Assembly: GCA_017526785.1 (NCBI GenBank)
Contig: JAFXQV010000020.1
Coordinates: forward strand, 1 to 47,707
Length of the DNA: 47,707 bases
DNA from: Oscillibacter sp.
Lineage (GTDB): Bacteria > Bacillota > Clostridia > Oscillospirales > Oscillospiraceae
Direction: 5' to 3'
This document shows positions 39,232-47,641 of this stretch, one piece after another (the first letter of the stretch is position 1; each line of letters begins with the position of its first letter). Below the pieces are notes generated by a model. It did not search any database and was not told the origin of the DNA. It saw nothing but the letters and a program-made list of their open reading frames with translations. Both the position numbers and the translations under genes were made by a program.

Positions 39232-41727
39232 ATGAAAAAGTTCACTTGCAAGCATGCCGCCGCCGCTGTCGCGGCTCTGATGGTTCTGAACGCCTCCGCC
39301 TTCGCGGAAGCCAAATGGACGCCCAGCACGGCGAACATCTCCAGCGCGGTGGCCGTGTCCGCCGCCGTCAGCACCGCGAAAGCGAGCAGTTCCGTCAGCG
39401 TCCCGGCCAGTTCCGCCACGCTCACTTTCTCCAACAGTGGTATTACCGCCTCCGGCGGCGAGACCGGTTACAAGATTGAGGGAACCGACCTGACAATTCA
39501 GGAAGCGGGGGTTTACGAAATTACCGGCTCCTGTACGCAAGGGACAATTAAAGTCAAGAAAGGCGTCACGGGCGTTACTCTGATTTTGAAAGACCTGTCT
39601 CTTACCTCCGCGTACGGCGCGCCCCTTTCCATTAACAAAGAAGCCTCCGCCACTGTGTACGCGGAAGGGACTGTAACCCTGACGGACAAGGAGAACCCCG
39701 CCGACGAGGATTCTTCGGACGAGACTGTGGCGGACGCGTTCGACGGCGCGGCGCTGAAAGTGAAGTCCGGCGCGTCGCTGACGATTACCGGGAACGGCAC
39801 CCTGAACGCGGACGGCTCCGCCTGCAAGAACGCCGTCAAGGGCGCGGCGCTGTCCAAGATTACCGTGACGGGCGCTGTGACCGTGAACGCGAAAGCCGCC
39901 AACCACGGCATTGCCAGCGACAACGCGGTAGTGATTGAGGGCGGCGTGGTGAACGTCACGGCCGGGGACGACGGCATCAAAGCCGAGCCGGACGAGGACG
40001 ACGCGGACTCCGCCGGAACCGTTACTATCAGCGGCGGCGTTGTCAACGTGGACGCTCAGGACGACGCCATTCACGGCAGCGGCGCGGTGACGGTCAGCGG
40101 CGGAACCCTGACAGTAAAAGCGGGGGGCGACGCTTTCCACTCCGACCGGGATTTGACTATCGGAACGCAAGGCGGGAACGGTCCTGACATCACCGTGACG
40201 GGATGTTACGAGGGCTTCGAGGGTGCGCGTGTGATTCTCAACAGCGGCAACGGCGTAATTACCGCCTCCGACGACGGGGTGAACGCCGCCACGGATTTGA
40301 GTGTCAGCGAGATTTCTGTCACTATCAACGGCGGGACATGGAAAGTAGACGCCGGCGGAGACGGCCTTGACGCTGGCGGTGATTCCCAGAACAACTCCGG
40401 CGGAAATATCGTCGTCAACGGCGGCGTGACGGAAGTGTACGGCTCTGCCAATAGCGGCAACGGGGCGCTTGATTACGACGGAACTTGCGCTTATAATGGC
40501 GGTACGCTTCTGACGGTGGGCATGAGCGGCATGGCGCAGGGCGCGTCCAGCGGGACATATGTAATGTTCGGCGCGGCGGGCGGCGGCATGATGGGTCAGC
40601 CGGGTCAGATGGGCGGCATGTCCGGCCAGATGGGCGGCATGAATCAGAACGGCGGTATGCCCGGCCAGATGGGCGGCATGAACCAGAGTGGCGGCATGTC
40701 CGGCCAGATGGGCGGCATGAATCAGAACGGCGGCATGCCCGGCCAGATGGGCGGCATGCCCAGCCAGATGGGCGGCATGAACCAGAGTGGCGGCATGTCT
40801 GGCCAGATGGGCGGCATGAATCAAAGTGGCGAAATGCAACAAACGACAGGCGTGGGCGGCGTGTCTATTAGCAAGGGAAGCGACATTACGATTAAGGACA
40901 GCAGTGGGAACGTCATTTACTCCGCCACGGGAACCAAGTCCGCCAACTGTGTGATGTTGTGTGCCGACAGTCTGGTATCCGGTGAAACTTACACGCTGTA
41001 TGTAAACGGAAGCGCGGCGGCGACCGCCACGGCGGGAACCGGAACGGGCGGCATGATGGGTCAGACCGGACAGATGAATCAGCGGAATAACGAGCAGGAA
41101 CAGCCTTCGGCGGATAGCGTCACAGCCGTTACGCCGAGTGACACTGAAACTCCGAATCAAGATGAAGCGCCTATGAATCAGGCACCCGTGGACGAAGCGC
41201 CCATGAACCAAGCACCCAACGGCGGCATGAATCAAGCCCCTAACGGCGGTATGAATCAGGCACCCGTGGACGAAGCGCCTATGAATCAGGCACCTAACGG
41301 CGGTATGAATCAGGCACCCGTGGACGAAGCGCCTATGAATCAAGCCCCCAACGGCGGCATGAATCAGGCACCCGTGGACGAAGCGCCCATGAACCAAGCA
41401 CCCAACGGCGGTATGAATCAAGCCCCCAACGGCGGTATGAATCAGGCACCCGTGGACGAAGCGCCCATGAACCAAGCACCCAGCGGCGGCATGAACCAAG
41501 CCCCTAACGGCGGCATGAATCAGGCACCCAGCGGCGGTATGAATCAAGCCCCCAATGGCGGCATGAATCAGGCACCCAACGGCGGCATGAATCAAGCGCC
41601 CAACGGCGGTATGAATCAAGCCCCCAATGGCGGTATGAATCAAGCCCCCAATGGCGGTATGAATCAGGGTTCTATGCGGATAAATGAACAAAATGGAATG
41701 TTTCCGTTCCTCTTCGGCTGGATGTGA
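39232..41727 (+). CDS. Secreted carbohydrate-binding beta-helix protein (Cthe_2159 type) with Met/Gly/Gln repeats
   Basis: The 831-residue protein has a signal peptide (KKFTCKHAAAAVAALMVLNASAFA). From about residue 65 to 440 it follows the pattern of the DUF4353/Cthe_2159 family, a polygalacturonate- and cellulose-binding right-handed beta-helix: YKIEGTDLTIQEAGVYEITG, LKDLSLTSAYGAPLSI, DAFDGAALKVKSGASLTITGNGTL, AANHGIASDNAVVIEGG, VTAGDDGIKAEPD, QDDAIHGSGAVTVSGG, SDDGVNAATDL. Then come two low-complexity regions: GGM(S/P)GQMGGMNQ repeats (about 455-540) and, after a small beta domain, MNQAPNGG/MNQAPVDEAP repeats to near the end. ATG 39232 has AAGGAG upstream. No sortase motif or anchor is seen, so it is probably secreted or held by its repeats. 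Confidence 0.82.
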   Translation: MKKFTCKHAAAAVAALMVLNASAFAEAKWTPSTANISSAVAVSAAVSTAKASSSVSVPASSATLTFSNSGITASGGETGYKIEGTDLTIQEAGVYEITGSCTQGTIKVKKGVTGVTLILKDLSLTSAYGAPLSINKEASATVYAEGTVTLTDKENPADEDSSDETVADAFDGAALKVKSGASLTITGNGTLNADGSACKNAVKGAALSKITVTGAVTVNAKAANHGIASDNAVVIEGGVVNVTAGDDGIKAEPDEDDADSAGTVTISGGVVNVDAQDDAIHGSGAVTVSGGTLTVKAGGDAFHSDRDLTIGTQGGNGPDITVTGCYEGFEGARVILNSGNGVITASDDGVNAATDLSVSEISVTINGGTWKVDAGGDGLDAGGDSQNNSGGNIVVNGGVTEVYGSANSGNGALDYDGTCAYNGGTLLTVGMSGMAQGASSGTYVMFGAAGGGMMGQPGQMGGMSGQMGGMNQNGGMPGQMGGMNQSGGMSGQMGGMNQNGGMPGQMGGMPSQMGGMNQSGGMSGQMGGMNQSGEMQQTTGVGGVSISKGSDITIKDSSGNVIYSATGTKSANCVMLCADSLVSGETYTLYVNGSAAATATAGTGTGGMMGQTGQMNQRNNEQEQPSADSVTAVTPSDTETPNQDEAPMNQAPVDEAPMNQAPNGGMNQAPNGGMNQAPVDEAPMNQAPNGGMNQAPVDEAPMNQAPNGGMNQAPVDEAPMNQAPNGGMNQAPNGGMNQAPVDEAPMNQAPSGGMNQAPNGGMNQAPSGGMNQAPNGGMNQAPNGGMNQAPNGGMNQAPNGGMNQAPNGGMNQGSMRINEQNGMFPFLFGWM
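40597..40845 (+). repeat. Tandem repeats encoding GGM-x-GQMGGMNQ
   Basis: Imperfect units of about 24-60 bases built from gggcggcatg and ggccagatg blocks. Confidence 0.75.
41160..41670 (+). repeat. Tandem 24-bp repeats encoding MNQAPNGG / MNQAPVDEAP
   Basis: About twenty units; synonymous changes (aatcag/aaccaa, cccaac/cctaac) alternate in blocks, suggesting repeated segmental duplication. The opposite strand is open for a 962-residue reading, which is an artefact of this repeat. Confidence 0.85.
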
Positions 41728-41750
41728 CGCGGCGAAAGCGGACAACGGTA

Positions 41751-41795
41751 ACAGAAAAGCGCGGCGGGGCTTCCATGTCCCGCCGCCTTGCGTCA
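41751..41795 (-). terminator. Terminator of the sirtuin gene
   Basis: GCGGCGGG (41761-41768)/CCCGCCGC (41779-41786), followed on the minus strand by GCGCTTTTCTG. It can also stop the beta-helix gene on the plus strand, less strongly. Confidence 0.65.
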
Positions 41796-41815
41796 TTTTG
41801 AGACGGTCTTTCGTA

Positions 41816-42679
41816 TTACAGCGCCGCGCGGAGCATTTCCAGCGCCTCGCCGATGTCGCCGTCAATGCGGACGGAACGCCCCTCGATATTGTCCGGTACC
41901 ATTGTCTCCCCGGAATTGACGCAGGCGTAGAACGCCGACGGGTTCTCGTACGTCATGCGCCAGAATGGATACTTGATAATCACCGGGGTGTTGTAGCCCA
42001 CGCCCAGTTCCAGAAACAGTATCGGGCGTCCCTCGTTCTTGTGCAGGAAGTCACTGTAGCGCCGCGCGGCGGCCTGCCATCCGGCGTCCTCCACGAAAGT
42101 GTCGTCCGCGCGGAGATTCAGCGCCACGGGCTTTCCGCAGTGCGGACAGCGCGGAATCAGTTCCGGCGGGACGCGCATGTTTCGCTGTCTCTCGAACATC
42201 TCCCGGATAACGCGCTCATTGTCCCATGTCTCCTGCCGGCACGGCTCCGAACACTGGAAAAGGCCGTAGTCGCCCTGCGTGTAGAACAGGCGCTTTTTGT
42301 CGAAGCCCGCCTTCTGGAAGCAGTGGTCGACGTTGGTCGTCAGCACAAAGTAATCCTTGTCCCTGAGCAGTTCCAAGAGCGTGTTGTAGACGGGTTTGGG
42401 CGGGTTCATGTAGCGGTTGGCCATGATGTAGCGGCTCCAGTACGCCCAATACTCCCCAGCGTCGTGGAACGGGTAGAAGCCGCCCGTACACATATCGCTA
42501 AAGCCGTACTTTTCGCCGAAGTCGCGGAACCAGTGCGCGAAGCGTTCCCCGGCGCAGGTGAAGCCCGCCGACGCGGACAACCCCTCCCCCGCGCCGACGA
42601 CCACGACCTTGACGCCCCGGAACACGTTGGCAAAGCGTTGAATCGCTTCCGGCTCAATGTGCGTGGCTCTCAAACTCAT
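41816..42679 (-). CDS. SIR2-family protein, class M-like (probable ADP-ribosyltransferase)
   Basis: Sirtuins use NAD+ to deacylate or ADP-ribosylate proteins. The 287 residues show the Rossmann NAD loop GAGEGLSASAG (29-39) and TTNVDH with Asn116, but the catalytic His of deacetylases (LHG) is replaced by Gln135 in YTQGDYG. A zinc module has Cys143, Cys147, Cys168 and Cys171. His-to-Gln replacement marks class M sirtuins (SirTM), which ADP-ribosylate a lipoylated GcvH-like protein; that operon's other genes (macrodomain, GcvH-L, LplA2) are not adjacent here. Start 42679 has AAGGGGG upstream; 42703 is a longer option. It lies downstream of rpsR in the same direction, with a hairpin between. Confidence 0.85.
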   Translation of the reverse strand: MSLRATHIEPEAIQRFANVFRGVKVVVVGAGEGLSASAGFTCAGERFAHWFRDFGEKYGFSDMCTGGFYPFHDAGEYWAYWSRYIMANRYMNPPKPVYNTLLELLRDKDYFVLTTNVDHCFQKAGFDKKRLFYTQGDYGLFQCSEPCRQETWDNERVIREMFERQRNMRVPPELIPRCPHCGKPVALNLRADDTFVEDAGWQAAARRYSDFLHKNEGRPILFLELGVGYNTPVIIKYPFWRMTYENPSAFYACVNSGETMVPDNIEGRSVRIDGDIGEALEMLRAAL

Positions 42680-42704
42680 GCGGATTTCCCCCTTTTCGTG
42701 CAAC

Positions 42705-42733
42705 AGCGGAACCGGAGAGTATCCGGTTCCGCT
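42705..42733 (-). terminator. Hairpin between rpsR and the sirtuin gene
   Basis: Perfect 12-bp stem AGCGGAACCGGA (42705-42716)/TCCGGTTCCGCT (42722-42733), loop GAGTA. No T-run follows on the minus strand, so it may attenuate, protect the rpsR mRNA 3' end, or not stop transcription. Confidence 0.5.
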
Positions 42734-42741
42734 GTCGGGTG

Positions 42742-42999
42742 TCAGTCCGTGACGTAGGGCAGAAGCGCGATTTGACGGGCGCGCTTGATGGCCTCCGTCA
42801 ACTGCCGCTGGTGCATGGCGCAGGTGCCGGTCGTGCGGCGGGGCAGAATCTTGGAACGTTCCGAGAGGAAGCGCTTCAGTTTGTTGCTGTCCTTGTAGTC
42901 AATCTGGGCGCATTTCTCCGCGCAGAACTGGCAAACCTTGCGGCGGCGTCCGCGTCCGCCGGGTCTGCCGCCGGACTTTCCTTCTCTATCGTATGCCAT
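42742..42999 (-). CDS. rpsR: 30S ribosomal protein S18
   Basis: Binds 16S rRNA in the platform together with S6. The 85 residues include [49 protein letters not shown], the S18 core. The cysteines (CQFC, plus C11/C-type later ones) mark a zinc-binding C+ form, as is usual in Clostridia. Third gene of the rpsF-ssb-rpsR operon, 26 bases after ssb, with AAAGGAG upstream. Confidence 0.97.
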   Translation of the reverse strand: MAYDREGKSGGRPGGRGRRRKVCQFCAEKCAQIDYKDSNKLKRFLSERSKILPRRTTGTCAMHQRQLTEAIKRARQIALLPYVTD

Positions 43000-43025
43000 A
43001 GGAAGATACTCCTTTCACATCAAAA

Positions 43026-43760
43026 TCAGAACGGGAGGTCGCCGTCGTCGTCGGCGAGTTCCGCGAAGCCGGACGGCGTGGAGTCCGTGCCGGAGGCCGT
43101 GTCGGCGGCGGGGGCGTGGCTCGACGATTCCTCAGTGGTTGCCGCCGGAGCCGGACTGGCCGCCGGGGCGGCGTTGTCGTAGCCGCCGCCGTAGGTGGCG
43201 GGACTGTAACCGCCGTAACCGGAACCGTAGCCCGCGCCGTTATTGGAGCCATACCCGGAACCCGGGTTGGAGGCGAAGCCGTTGCCGGCACCGTATCCGC
43301 CGCCGTACCCGCCGGACGGGTTGCCGTAAGAGGCGTAGCCGGAGGAGCCGTAGCCGGAGCCGTATCCGCCGGACGGAGCGCCGTAACCGGGCGCGCCGCC
43401 GTAGCCGCCGTTAAACTCGCCGTTATTATTAGGATTGTCCCGCTTGCTGTCGCCGAAGTAGATGTTGTCGGCGACAATCTCCACGGATGTGCGCTTGTTG
43501 CCTTCCCGGTCAGTCCATTCTCTGGTCTGGAGGCGGCCATCCACAATTATCAAGCGCCCCTTAAAAAAGTAGCGGCTGGCAAACTCCGCCGTATTCCGCC
43601 ACGCGACAACGTCAAAGAAGTCGGCCTGCTTGGTGCCGTCCTGGCTCTTGAAATCCCGGTCTACCGCGATACGCATTGTTGTGACGGCAATGCCCGACTG
43701 CGTGCGGCGAAGCTCCGGGTCACGAACCAAGCGCCCCATGATGCTTACCTTGTTTAGCAT
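43026..43760 (-). CDS. ssb: Single-stranded DNA-binding protein
   Basis: Coats single-stranded DNA and recruits repair and replication partners. The 244 residues have an OB fold (1-105: LNKVSIMGRLVRDPELRRTQSG, DFFDVVAWRNTAEFASRYFFKGRLIIVDGRLQTREW). A long Gly/Tyr/Ser/Asn-rich linker of about 100 residues (GGYGSGYGSS type) follows, then the acidic partner-binding tip DDDGDLPF. The linker is longer than the B. subtilis one. The start at 43760 (MLNKVSIMG) is set by GAGGGGGA. Lies between rpsF and rpsR as in most Firmicutes. Confidence 0.97.
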   Translation of the reverse strand: MLNKVSIMGRLVRDPELRRTQSGIAVTTMRIAVDRDFKSQDGTKQADFFDVVAWRNTAEFASRYFFKGRLIIVDGRLQTREWTDREGNKRTSVEIVADNIYFGDSKRDNPNNNGEFNGGYGGAPGYGAPSGGYGSGYGSSGYASYGNPSGGYGGGYGAGNGFASNPGSGYGSNNGAGYGSGYGGYSPATYGGGYDNAAPAASPAPAATTEESSSHAPAADTASGTDSTPSGFAELADDDGDLPF

Positions 43761-43773
43761 GAAAAGTTCCCCC

Positions 43774-44070
43774 TCATTCGCCCTTGCAGACAATCAGGGA
43801 ACGCATAACGCCCTCTGTAATGCGGAATACGCGGTCGAGTTCCTTGGGGAACTCCGGGGCGCTGGTGAAGGACATCAGAACATAATGACCCTCGTTCTTG
43901 AAGTTGATGGGGTAGGCCAGACGCCGCGTCCCCCACTCCTCGACTTCCACGGCGGAGCCGTGCTGCTCGGCAAGGTCGCGGAACTTCGCCACGGTCGCGG
44001 CGATACCCTCCTCACCCTGCGCGGGGTCGATGATATACACGACCTCATAGTTGGCGGAAATTTTAGCCAT
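43774..44070 (-). CDS. rpsF: 30S ribosomal protein S6
   Basis: Pairs with S18 on the 30S platform. The 98 residues start AKISANYEVVYIIDPAQGEEG and include WGTRRLAYPINFKNEGHYVLMSF and RVFRITEGVMRSLIV, the S6 signature. The start at 44070 follows AAAGGAGGTG; longer in-frame readings are not conserved. First gene of the operon, with its own promoter and a leader hairpin. Confidence 0.97.
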   Translation of the reverse strand: MAKISANYEVVYIIDPAQGEEGIAATVAKFRDLAEQHGSAVEVEEWGTRRLAYPINFKNEGHYVLMSFTSAPEFPKELDRVFRITEGVMRSLIVCKGE

Positions 44071-44097
44071 ACACTTGCACCTCCTTTTGGACAGATG

Positions 44098-44119
44098 GCC
44101 CTTACGGGTTCGTAAGAGC
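44098..44119 (-). promoter_or_regulatory. rpsF leader hairpin, candidate S6:S18 autoregulatory site
   Basis: On the minus strand GCTCTTACG/CGTAAGGGC form a 9-bp stem (one G-U) with loop AACC, 30 bases before rpsF. S6:S18 leader motifs are known in many bacteria; whether this matches their conserved CCG element was not tested. Confidence 0.35.
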
Positions 44120-44150
44120 AAGGATTCCCTGTGTAAACACAAGTTTAGTT

Positions 44151-44179
44151 ATTGTAGCGCCGCGCCGCGCGTTTGTCAA
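44151..44179 (-). promoter_or_regulatory. Promoter of rpsF-ssb-rpsR
   Basis: Minus strand TTGACA (complement of 44174-44179), 17 bases, TACAAT (complement of 44151-44156). Confidence 0.8.
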
Positions 44180-44253
44180 GCGTTTTTTTGACAGATTCCG
44201 GCCAACGGAGAGAAAAGGAATTGCGCCACGCCGCGAAAATGTCAAAAAAATAC

Positions 44254-44282
44254 TTGACAACAACTTTTCGGTGTGCTATCCT
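44254..44282 (+). promoter_or_regulatory. Promoter of the str operon (rpsL)
   Basis: TTGACA (44254-44259), 17 bases, TATCCT (44277-44282), 72 bases before rpsL. Divergent from the rpsF promoter 74 bases away. Confidence 0.75.
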
Positions 44283-44354
44283 GAAAGCCTATGTGGGTTC
44301 GGAGGCGTTTCCGCCGTCCGCCCCTCAATTTTCACAGAAAGGAGTTAGAACGTC

Positions 44355-44771
44355 ATGCCTACCTTTAATCAGCTCGTCCGGAAGGGACGCGAAAAGACCA
44401 CCTACAAGTCCACGTCTCCCGCGCTCCAATTCGGCCTGAACACCCTCAAGACCCGTACGACCGACCTGCCCTCCCCGCAGAAACGCGGCGTCTGCACCGC
44501 CGTCCGTACCGCGACCCCCAAGAAGCCGAACTCCGCGCTTCGCAAAATCGCCCGTGTGCGCCTGACCAACGGCTATGAAGTCACGGCCTATATCCCCGGC
44601 GTGGGACATTCCCTTCAGGAACACTCCGTGGTCATGATTCGCGGCGGCCGTGTCAAGGACTTGCCCGGCGTCCGCTACCACATCATCCGCGGCACGCTCG
44701 ACACGCAGGGCGTACAGAACCGCATGCAGGGTCGTTCCAAGTACGGCGCGAAGCGTCCCAAGCAGAAGTAA
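44355..44771 (+). CDS. rpsL: 30S ribosomal protein S12
   Basis: A decoding-centre protein. The 138 residues include [13 protein letters not shown], the [19 protein letters not shown] loop (location of streptomycin-resistance changes; the usual lysines are present), [32 protein letters not shown] and a basic C-terminus ending AKRPKQK. AAAGGAG precedes the ATG. First gene of the str operon. Confidence 0.98.
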   Translation: MPTFNQLVRKGREKTTYKSTSPALQFGLNTLKTRTTDLPSPQKRGVCTAVRTATPKKPNSALRKIARVRLTNGYEVTAYIPGVGHSLQEHSVVMIRGGRVKDLPGVRYHIIRGTLDTQGVQNRMQGRSKYGAKRPKQK

Positions 44772-44799
44772 TCCCCCGCACATCATCTGAACTGACTAT

Positions 44800-44843
44800 G
44801 CCGAAAGGTTTGACATATATTTTATGGGCAAACCCGCTTCGGC
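44800..44843 (+). promoter_or_regulatory. Structured rpsL-rpsG spacer, candidate S7 control site
   Basis: GCCGAA (44800-44805) pairs with TTCGGC (44838-44843), and GGTTTG (44807-44812) with CAAACC (44829-44834), leaving an A/CGC internal loop. The spacer is long (154 bases) and holds no gene. In E. coli S7 represses its operon by binding this spacer; the parallel is inferred. Confidence 0.4.
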
Positions 44844-44925
44844 GGCATACGGGAGAGGTTTTCCCGCCTCTTTCGAGTACCTGCCCCAGTATGGGGAACA
44901 ATTTACAGGAATGGAGGGAAGCAAC

Positions 44926-45396
44926 GTGCCAAGAAGAGGGAATGTCCCCAAACGCGAAATCTTACCCGACCCCGTTTACGGCTCCATCCTCGTGACGCGT
45001 CTGATTAACAGTGTCATGCTTGATGGCAAGAAGGGCGTCGCCCAGAAGGTCGTCTATGACGCGTTCGACCAAATCCACGACAAGACCGGAAAGGAAGCCG
45101 TGGAAGTGTTCAACCAAGCCATGGAGAACGTCATGCCGAGTCTGGAAGTCAAGGCGCGGCGCGTCGGCGGCGCGAACTATCAGGTACCCATGGAAGTCCG
45201 CCCGGCACGGCGTACGACTTTGGGTCTCCGCTGGCTGACGGCGTTCGCCCGCTCCCGCGGCGAGCGCACCATGGCCGAGCGCCTCGCCGGAGAGGTCATG
45301 GACGCCGCGAACAACACGGGCGGCGCGGTTCGCCGCCGCGACGAAATGCACAAGACCGCAGAGGCCAACAAGGCCTTCGCGCACTTCCGTTGGTAA
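44926..45396 (+). CDS. rpsG: 30S ribosomal protein S7
   Basis: Nucleates assembly of the 30S head. The 156 residues start [19 protein letters not shown] and contain [44 protein letters not shown], and AFAHFRW at the end, as in S7. The GTG at 44926, seven bases after GGAGGGA, gives exactly the family N-terminus; longer ATG readings are not conserved. Confidence 0.97.
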   Translation: MPRRGNVPKREILPDPVYGSILVTRLINSVMLDGKKGVAQKVVYDAFDQIHDKTGKEAVEVFNQAMENVMPSLEVKARRVGGANYQVPMEVRPARRTTLGLRWLTAFARSRGERTMAERLAGEVMDAANNTGGAVRRRDEMHKTAEANKAFAHFRW

Positions 45397-45457
45397 TCGC
45401 ACTGTTTCCGCGCCCGTGCGGGAACGCCGGACCCCTCGCGGGGAATGAAACAAGACA

Positions 45458-47554
45458 ATGAGAAAAACGTCTCTTGAAAACACCCGCAATATCGGCATTA
45501 TGGCTCATATCGACGCGGGAAAAACCACGACAACGGAACGCATCCTTTTCTATACCGGCGTCAATTACAAAATCGGCGAGACCCACGACGGCACGGCCAC
45601 CATGGACTGGATGGCGCAGGAACAGGAGCGCGGCATTACCATTACCTCCGCCGCGACAACCTGCTACTGGTCTGGCAGTAATAACCAGTTCCCGCAGACC
45701 CGGATTAACATCATTGACACGCCCGGACACGTCGACTTTACCGTGGAAGTCGAGCGCTCTTTGCGCGTGCTGGACGGCTCTGTGACGGTGCTGTGTGCCA
45801 AGGGCGGCGTGGAGCCGCAGTCCGAAACCGTCTGGCGTCAGGCTGACACCTACCGCGTACCCCGCATGATTTACGTCAACAAAATGGATATCATGGGCGC
45901 GGACTTCTACAACGTCCTCCGCATGGTACGCGACCGCCTGAAATGTACCGCTATTCCGGTTCAGCTTCCAATCGGCGCGGAGGATTCCTTCCGGGGAATC
46001 ATCGACCTTGTGGAGATGAACGCCGATGTCTACTACGACGACCTCGGAAAGGATATGCGCATTGAACCCATACCCGTCGACATGGAGGATGTCGCCCAAG
46101 AGTACCGCGAAAAACTGCTGGACGCCGTCTCCATGGTCGACGACAGCATTATGGAGGACGTATTAGAGGGGAAAGCCGTGGAGGCGTCCCGTATCCGCGC
46201 CGCAATCCGCGCCGCGACGGTCTCCAATCAGATGGTACCCGTGACCTGCGGCACGTCCTACCGGAACAAGGGCGTCCAGAAACTCCTTGACGCCATTGTG
46301 GACTATATGCCGTCGCCGCTCGACATCCCGGCCATTCGCGGCGTCAACCCCAAGACCGAAAAGGAAGAGGAACGCGCCGCCGACGAGAACGCGCCCTTCT
46401 CCGCGCTGGCGTTCAAAATCATGACCGACCCCTTTGTAGGGCGTCTGTGCTTCTTCCGCGTCTACTCCGGACACCTGTCCAACGGCGCGACCGTCTACAA
46501 CAGCACAAAGAATATCCGGGAGCGCATGGGGCGCATTCTGCAAATGCACGCCAATCACCGGGAGGATATCGAGAACGTGTACGCTGGGGACATTGAGGCC
46601 GCCGTCGGCCTGAAGCGTACCACCACGGGCGACACGCTCTGTGACGAGAAGCACCCGATTATTCTGGAGTCCATGGAGTTCCCGGAACCCGTCATACGCG
46701 TGGCGATTGAGCCGAAAACGAAAGCCGGACAGGAGAAAATGACCATCGGCCTCATGAAACTGGCCGAGGAAGACCCCACTTTCCGGACGTACACCGACGA
46801 GGAGACCGGGCAGACAATTATTGCCGGCATGGGCGAATTGCACCTTGAAATCATCGTCGACCGCCTGTTAAGAGAGTTCAAGGTGGAGGCCAACGTCGGC
46901 GCGCCGCAGGTGGCCTACAAGGAGACCATCAAGCGCACCGTCGAGCAGGAGACCAAGTACGCCCGGCAGACTGGCGGCAAGGGGCAGTACGGACATGTCA
47001 AAATCCGCGTCGAACCCAACGCCCCCGGCAAGGGGTACGAGTTCGCCAACGAGGTTGTCGGCGGCGCGATTCCCAAGGAGTATATCCCCGCTGTCGACGC
47101 TGGCATTCAGGGCGCTATGAACGCGGGTGTCATCGCCGGGTTCCCGGTCGTGGACGTGAAAGTAACCCTTTACGACGGCTCTTTCCACGAAGTCGACTCG
47201 TCCGAAATGGCCTTCAAAATCGCCGGCTCCATGGCCTTCAAGGACGCCTGCCGCAAGGCCGACCCCACACTGCTGGAACCCATTATGAAAGTCAGCGTCA
47301 TCGTACCCGACGAGTATATGGGCGACGTTATCGGCGACCTCAACGCCCGGCGCGGACAGATTACCAAACTCGAAGCCCGCTCCGGCGCGCAGCAGATTGA
47401 CGCCAATGTGCCGCTCGCGGAAATGTTCGGCTACGCAACCGATTTGCGCTCCCGGACACAGGGGCGCGGGCAGTACACCATGGAACCCAGTCACTACACC
47501 GAACTCCCGCGCAATCTCCGGGAGAAAATCGAGGAATCCCACGGCCACCGTTGA
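45458..47554 (+). CDS. fusA: Elongation factor G
   Basis: The GTPase that drives ribosome translocation and recycling. The 698 residues start with [32 protein letters not shown] (G1), then [11 protein letters not shown] (G2), DTPGHVDF (G3) and NKMD (G4), followed by domains II-V ([18 protein letters not shown] in domain [15 protein letters not shown] in V). Length is standard. Ribosome site is weak (GGGGA 13 bases before). Third gene of the str operon. Confidence 0.98.
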   Translation: MRKTSLENTRNIGIMAHIDAGKTTTTERILFYTGVNYKIGETHDGTATMDWMAQEQERGITITSAATTCYWSGSNNQFPQTRINIIDTPGHVDFTVEVERSLRVLDGSVTVLCAKGGVEPQSETVWRQADTYRVPRMIYVNKMDIMGADFYNVLRMVRDRLKCTAIPVQLPIGAEDSFRGIIDLVEMNADVYYDDLGKDMRIEPIPVDMEDVAQEYREKLLDAVSMVDDSIMEDVLEGKAVEASRIRAAIRAATVSNQMVPVTCGTSYRNKGVQKLLDAIVDYMPSPLDIPAIRGVNPKTEKEEERAADENAPFSALAFKIMTDPFVGRLCFFRVYSGHLSNGATVYNSTKNIRERMGRILQMHANHREDIENVYAGDIEAAVGLKRTTTGDTLCDEKHPIILESMEFPEPVIRVAIEPKTKAGQEKMTIGLMKLAEEDPTFRTYTDEETGQTIIAGMGELHLEIIVDRLLREFKVEANVGAPQVAYKETIKRTVEQETKYARQTGGKGQYGHVKIRVEPNAPGKGYEFANEVVGGAIPKEYIPAVDAGIQGAMNAGVIAGFPVVDVKVTLYDGSFHEVDSSEMAFKIAGSMAFKDACRKADPTLLEPIMKVSVIVPDEYMGDVIGDLNARRGQITKLEARSGAQQIDANVPLAEMFGYATDLRSRTQGRGQYTMEPSHYTELPRNLREKIEESHGHR

Positions 47555-47562
47555 GAAAGCCC

Positions 47563-47591
47563 TTGCAATCTCCGGGAAAATCAGGTACAAT
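47563..47591 (+). promoter_or_regulatory. Promoter in front of tuf
   Basis: TTGCAA (47563-47568), 17 bases, TACAAT (47586-47591), between fusA and tuf. It would give EF-Tu extra expression beyond the str operon. Confidence 0.6.
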
Positions 47592-47641
47592 GACAGTACC
47601 AAGTTTTGTTACGCAATCATCCGAACAGGAGGAAATCACCA

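Noticed and set aside
38977-41865. 962-residue minus-strand open frame opposite the beta-helix gene
   Set aside because: It is His/Ile/Ala-rich because it reads the complement of the plus-strand repeats; it has no ribosome site, and the plus strand encodes a signal peptide and a known family.
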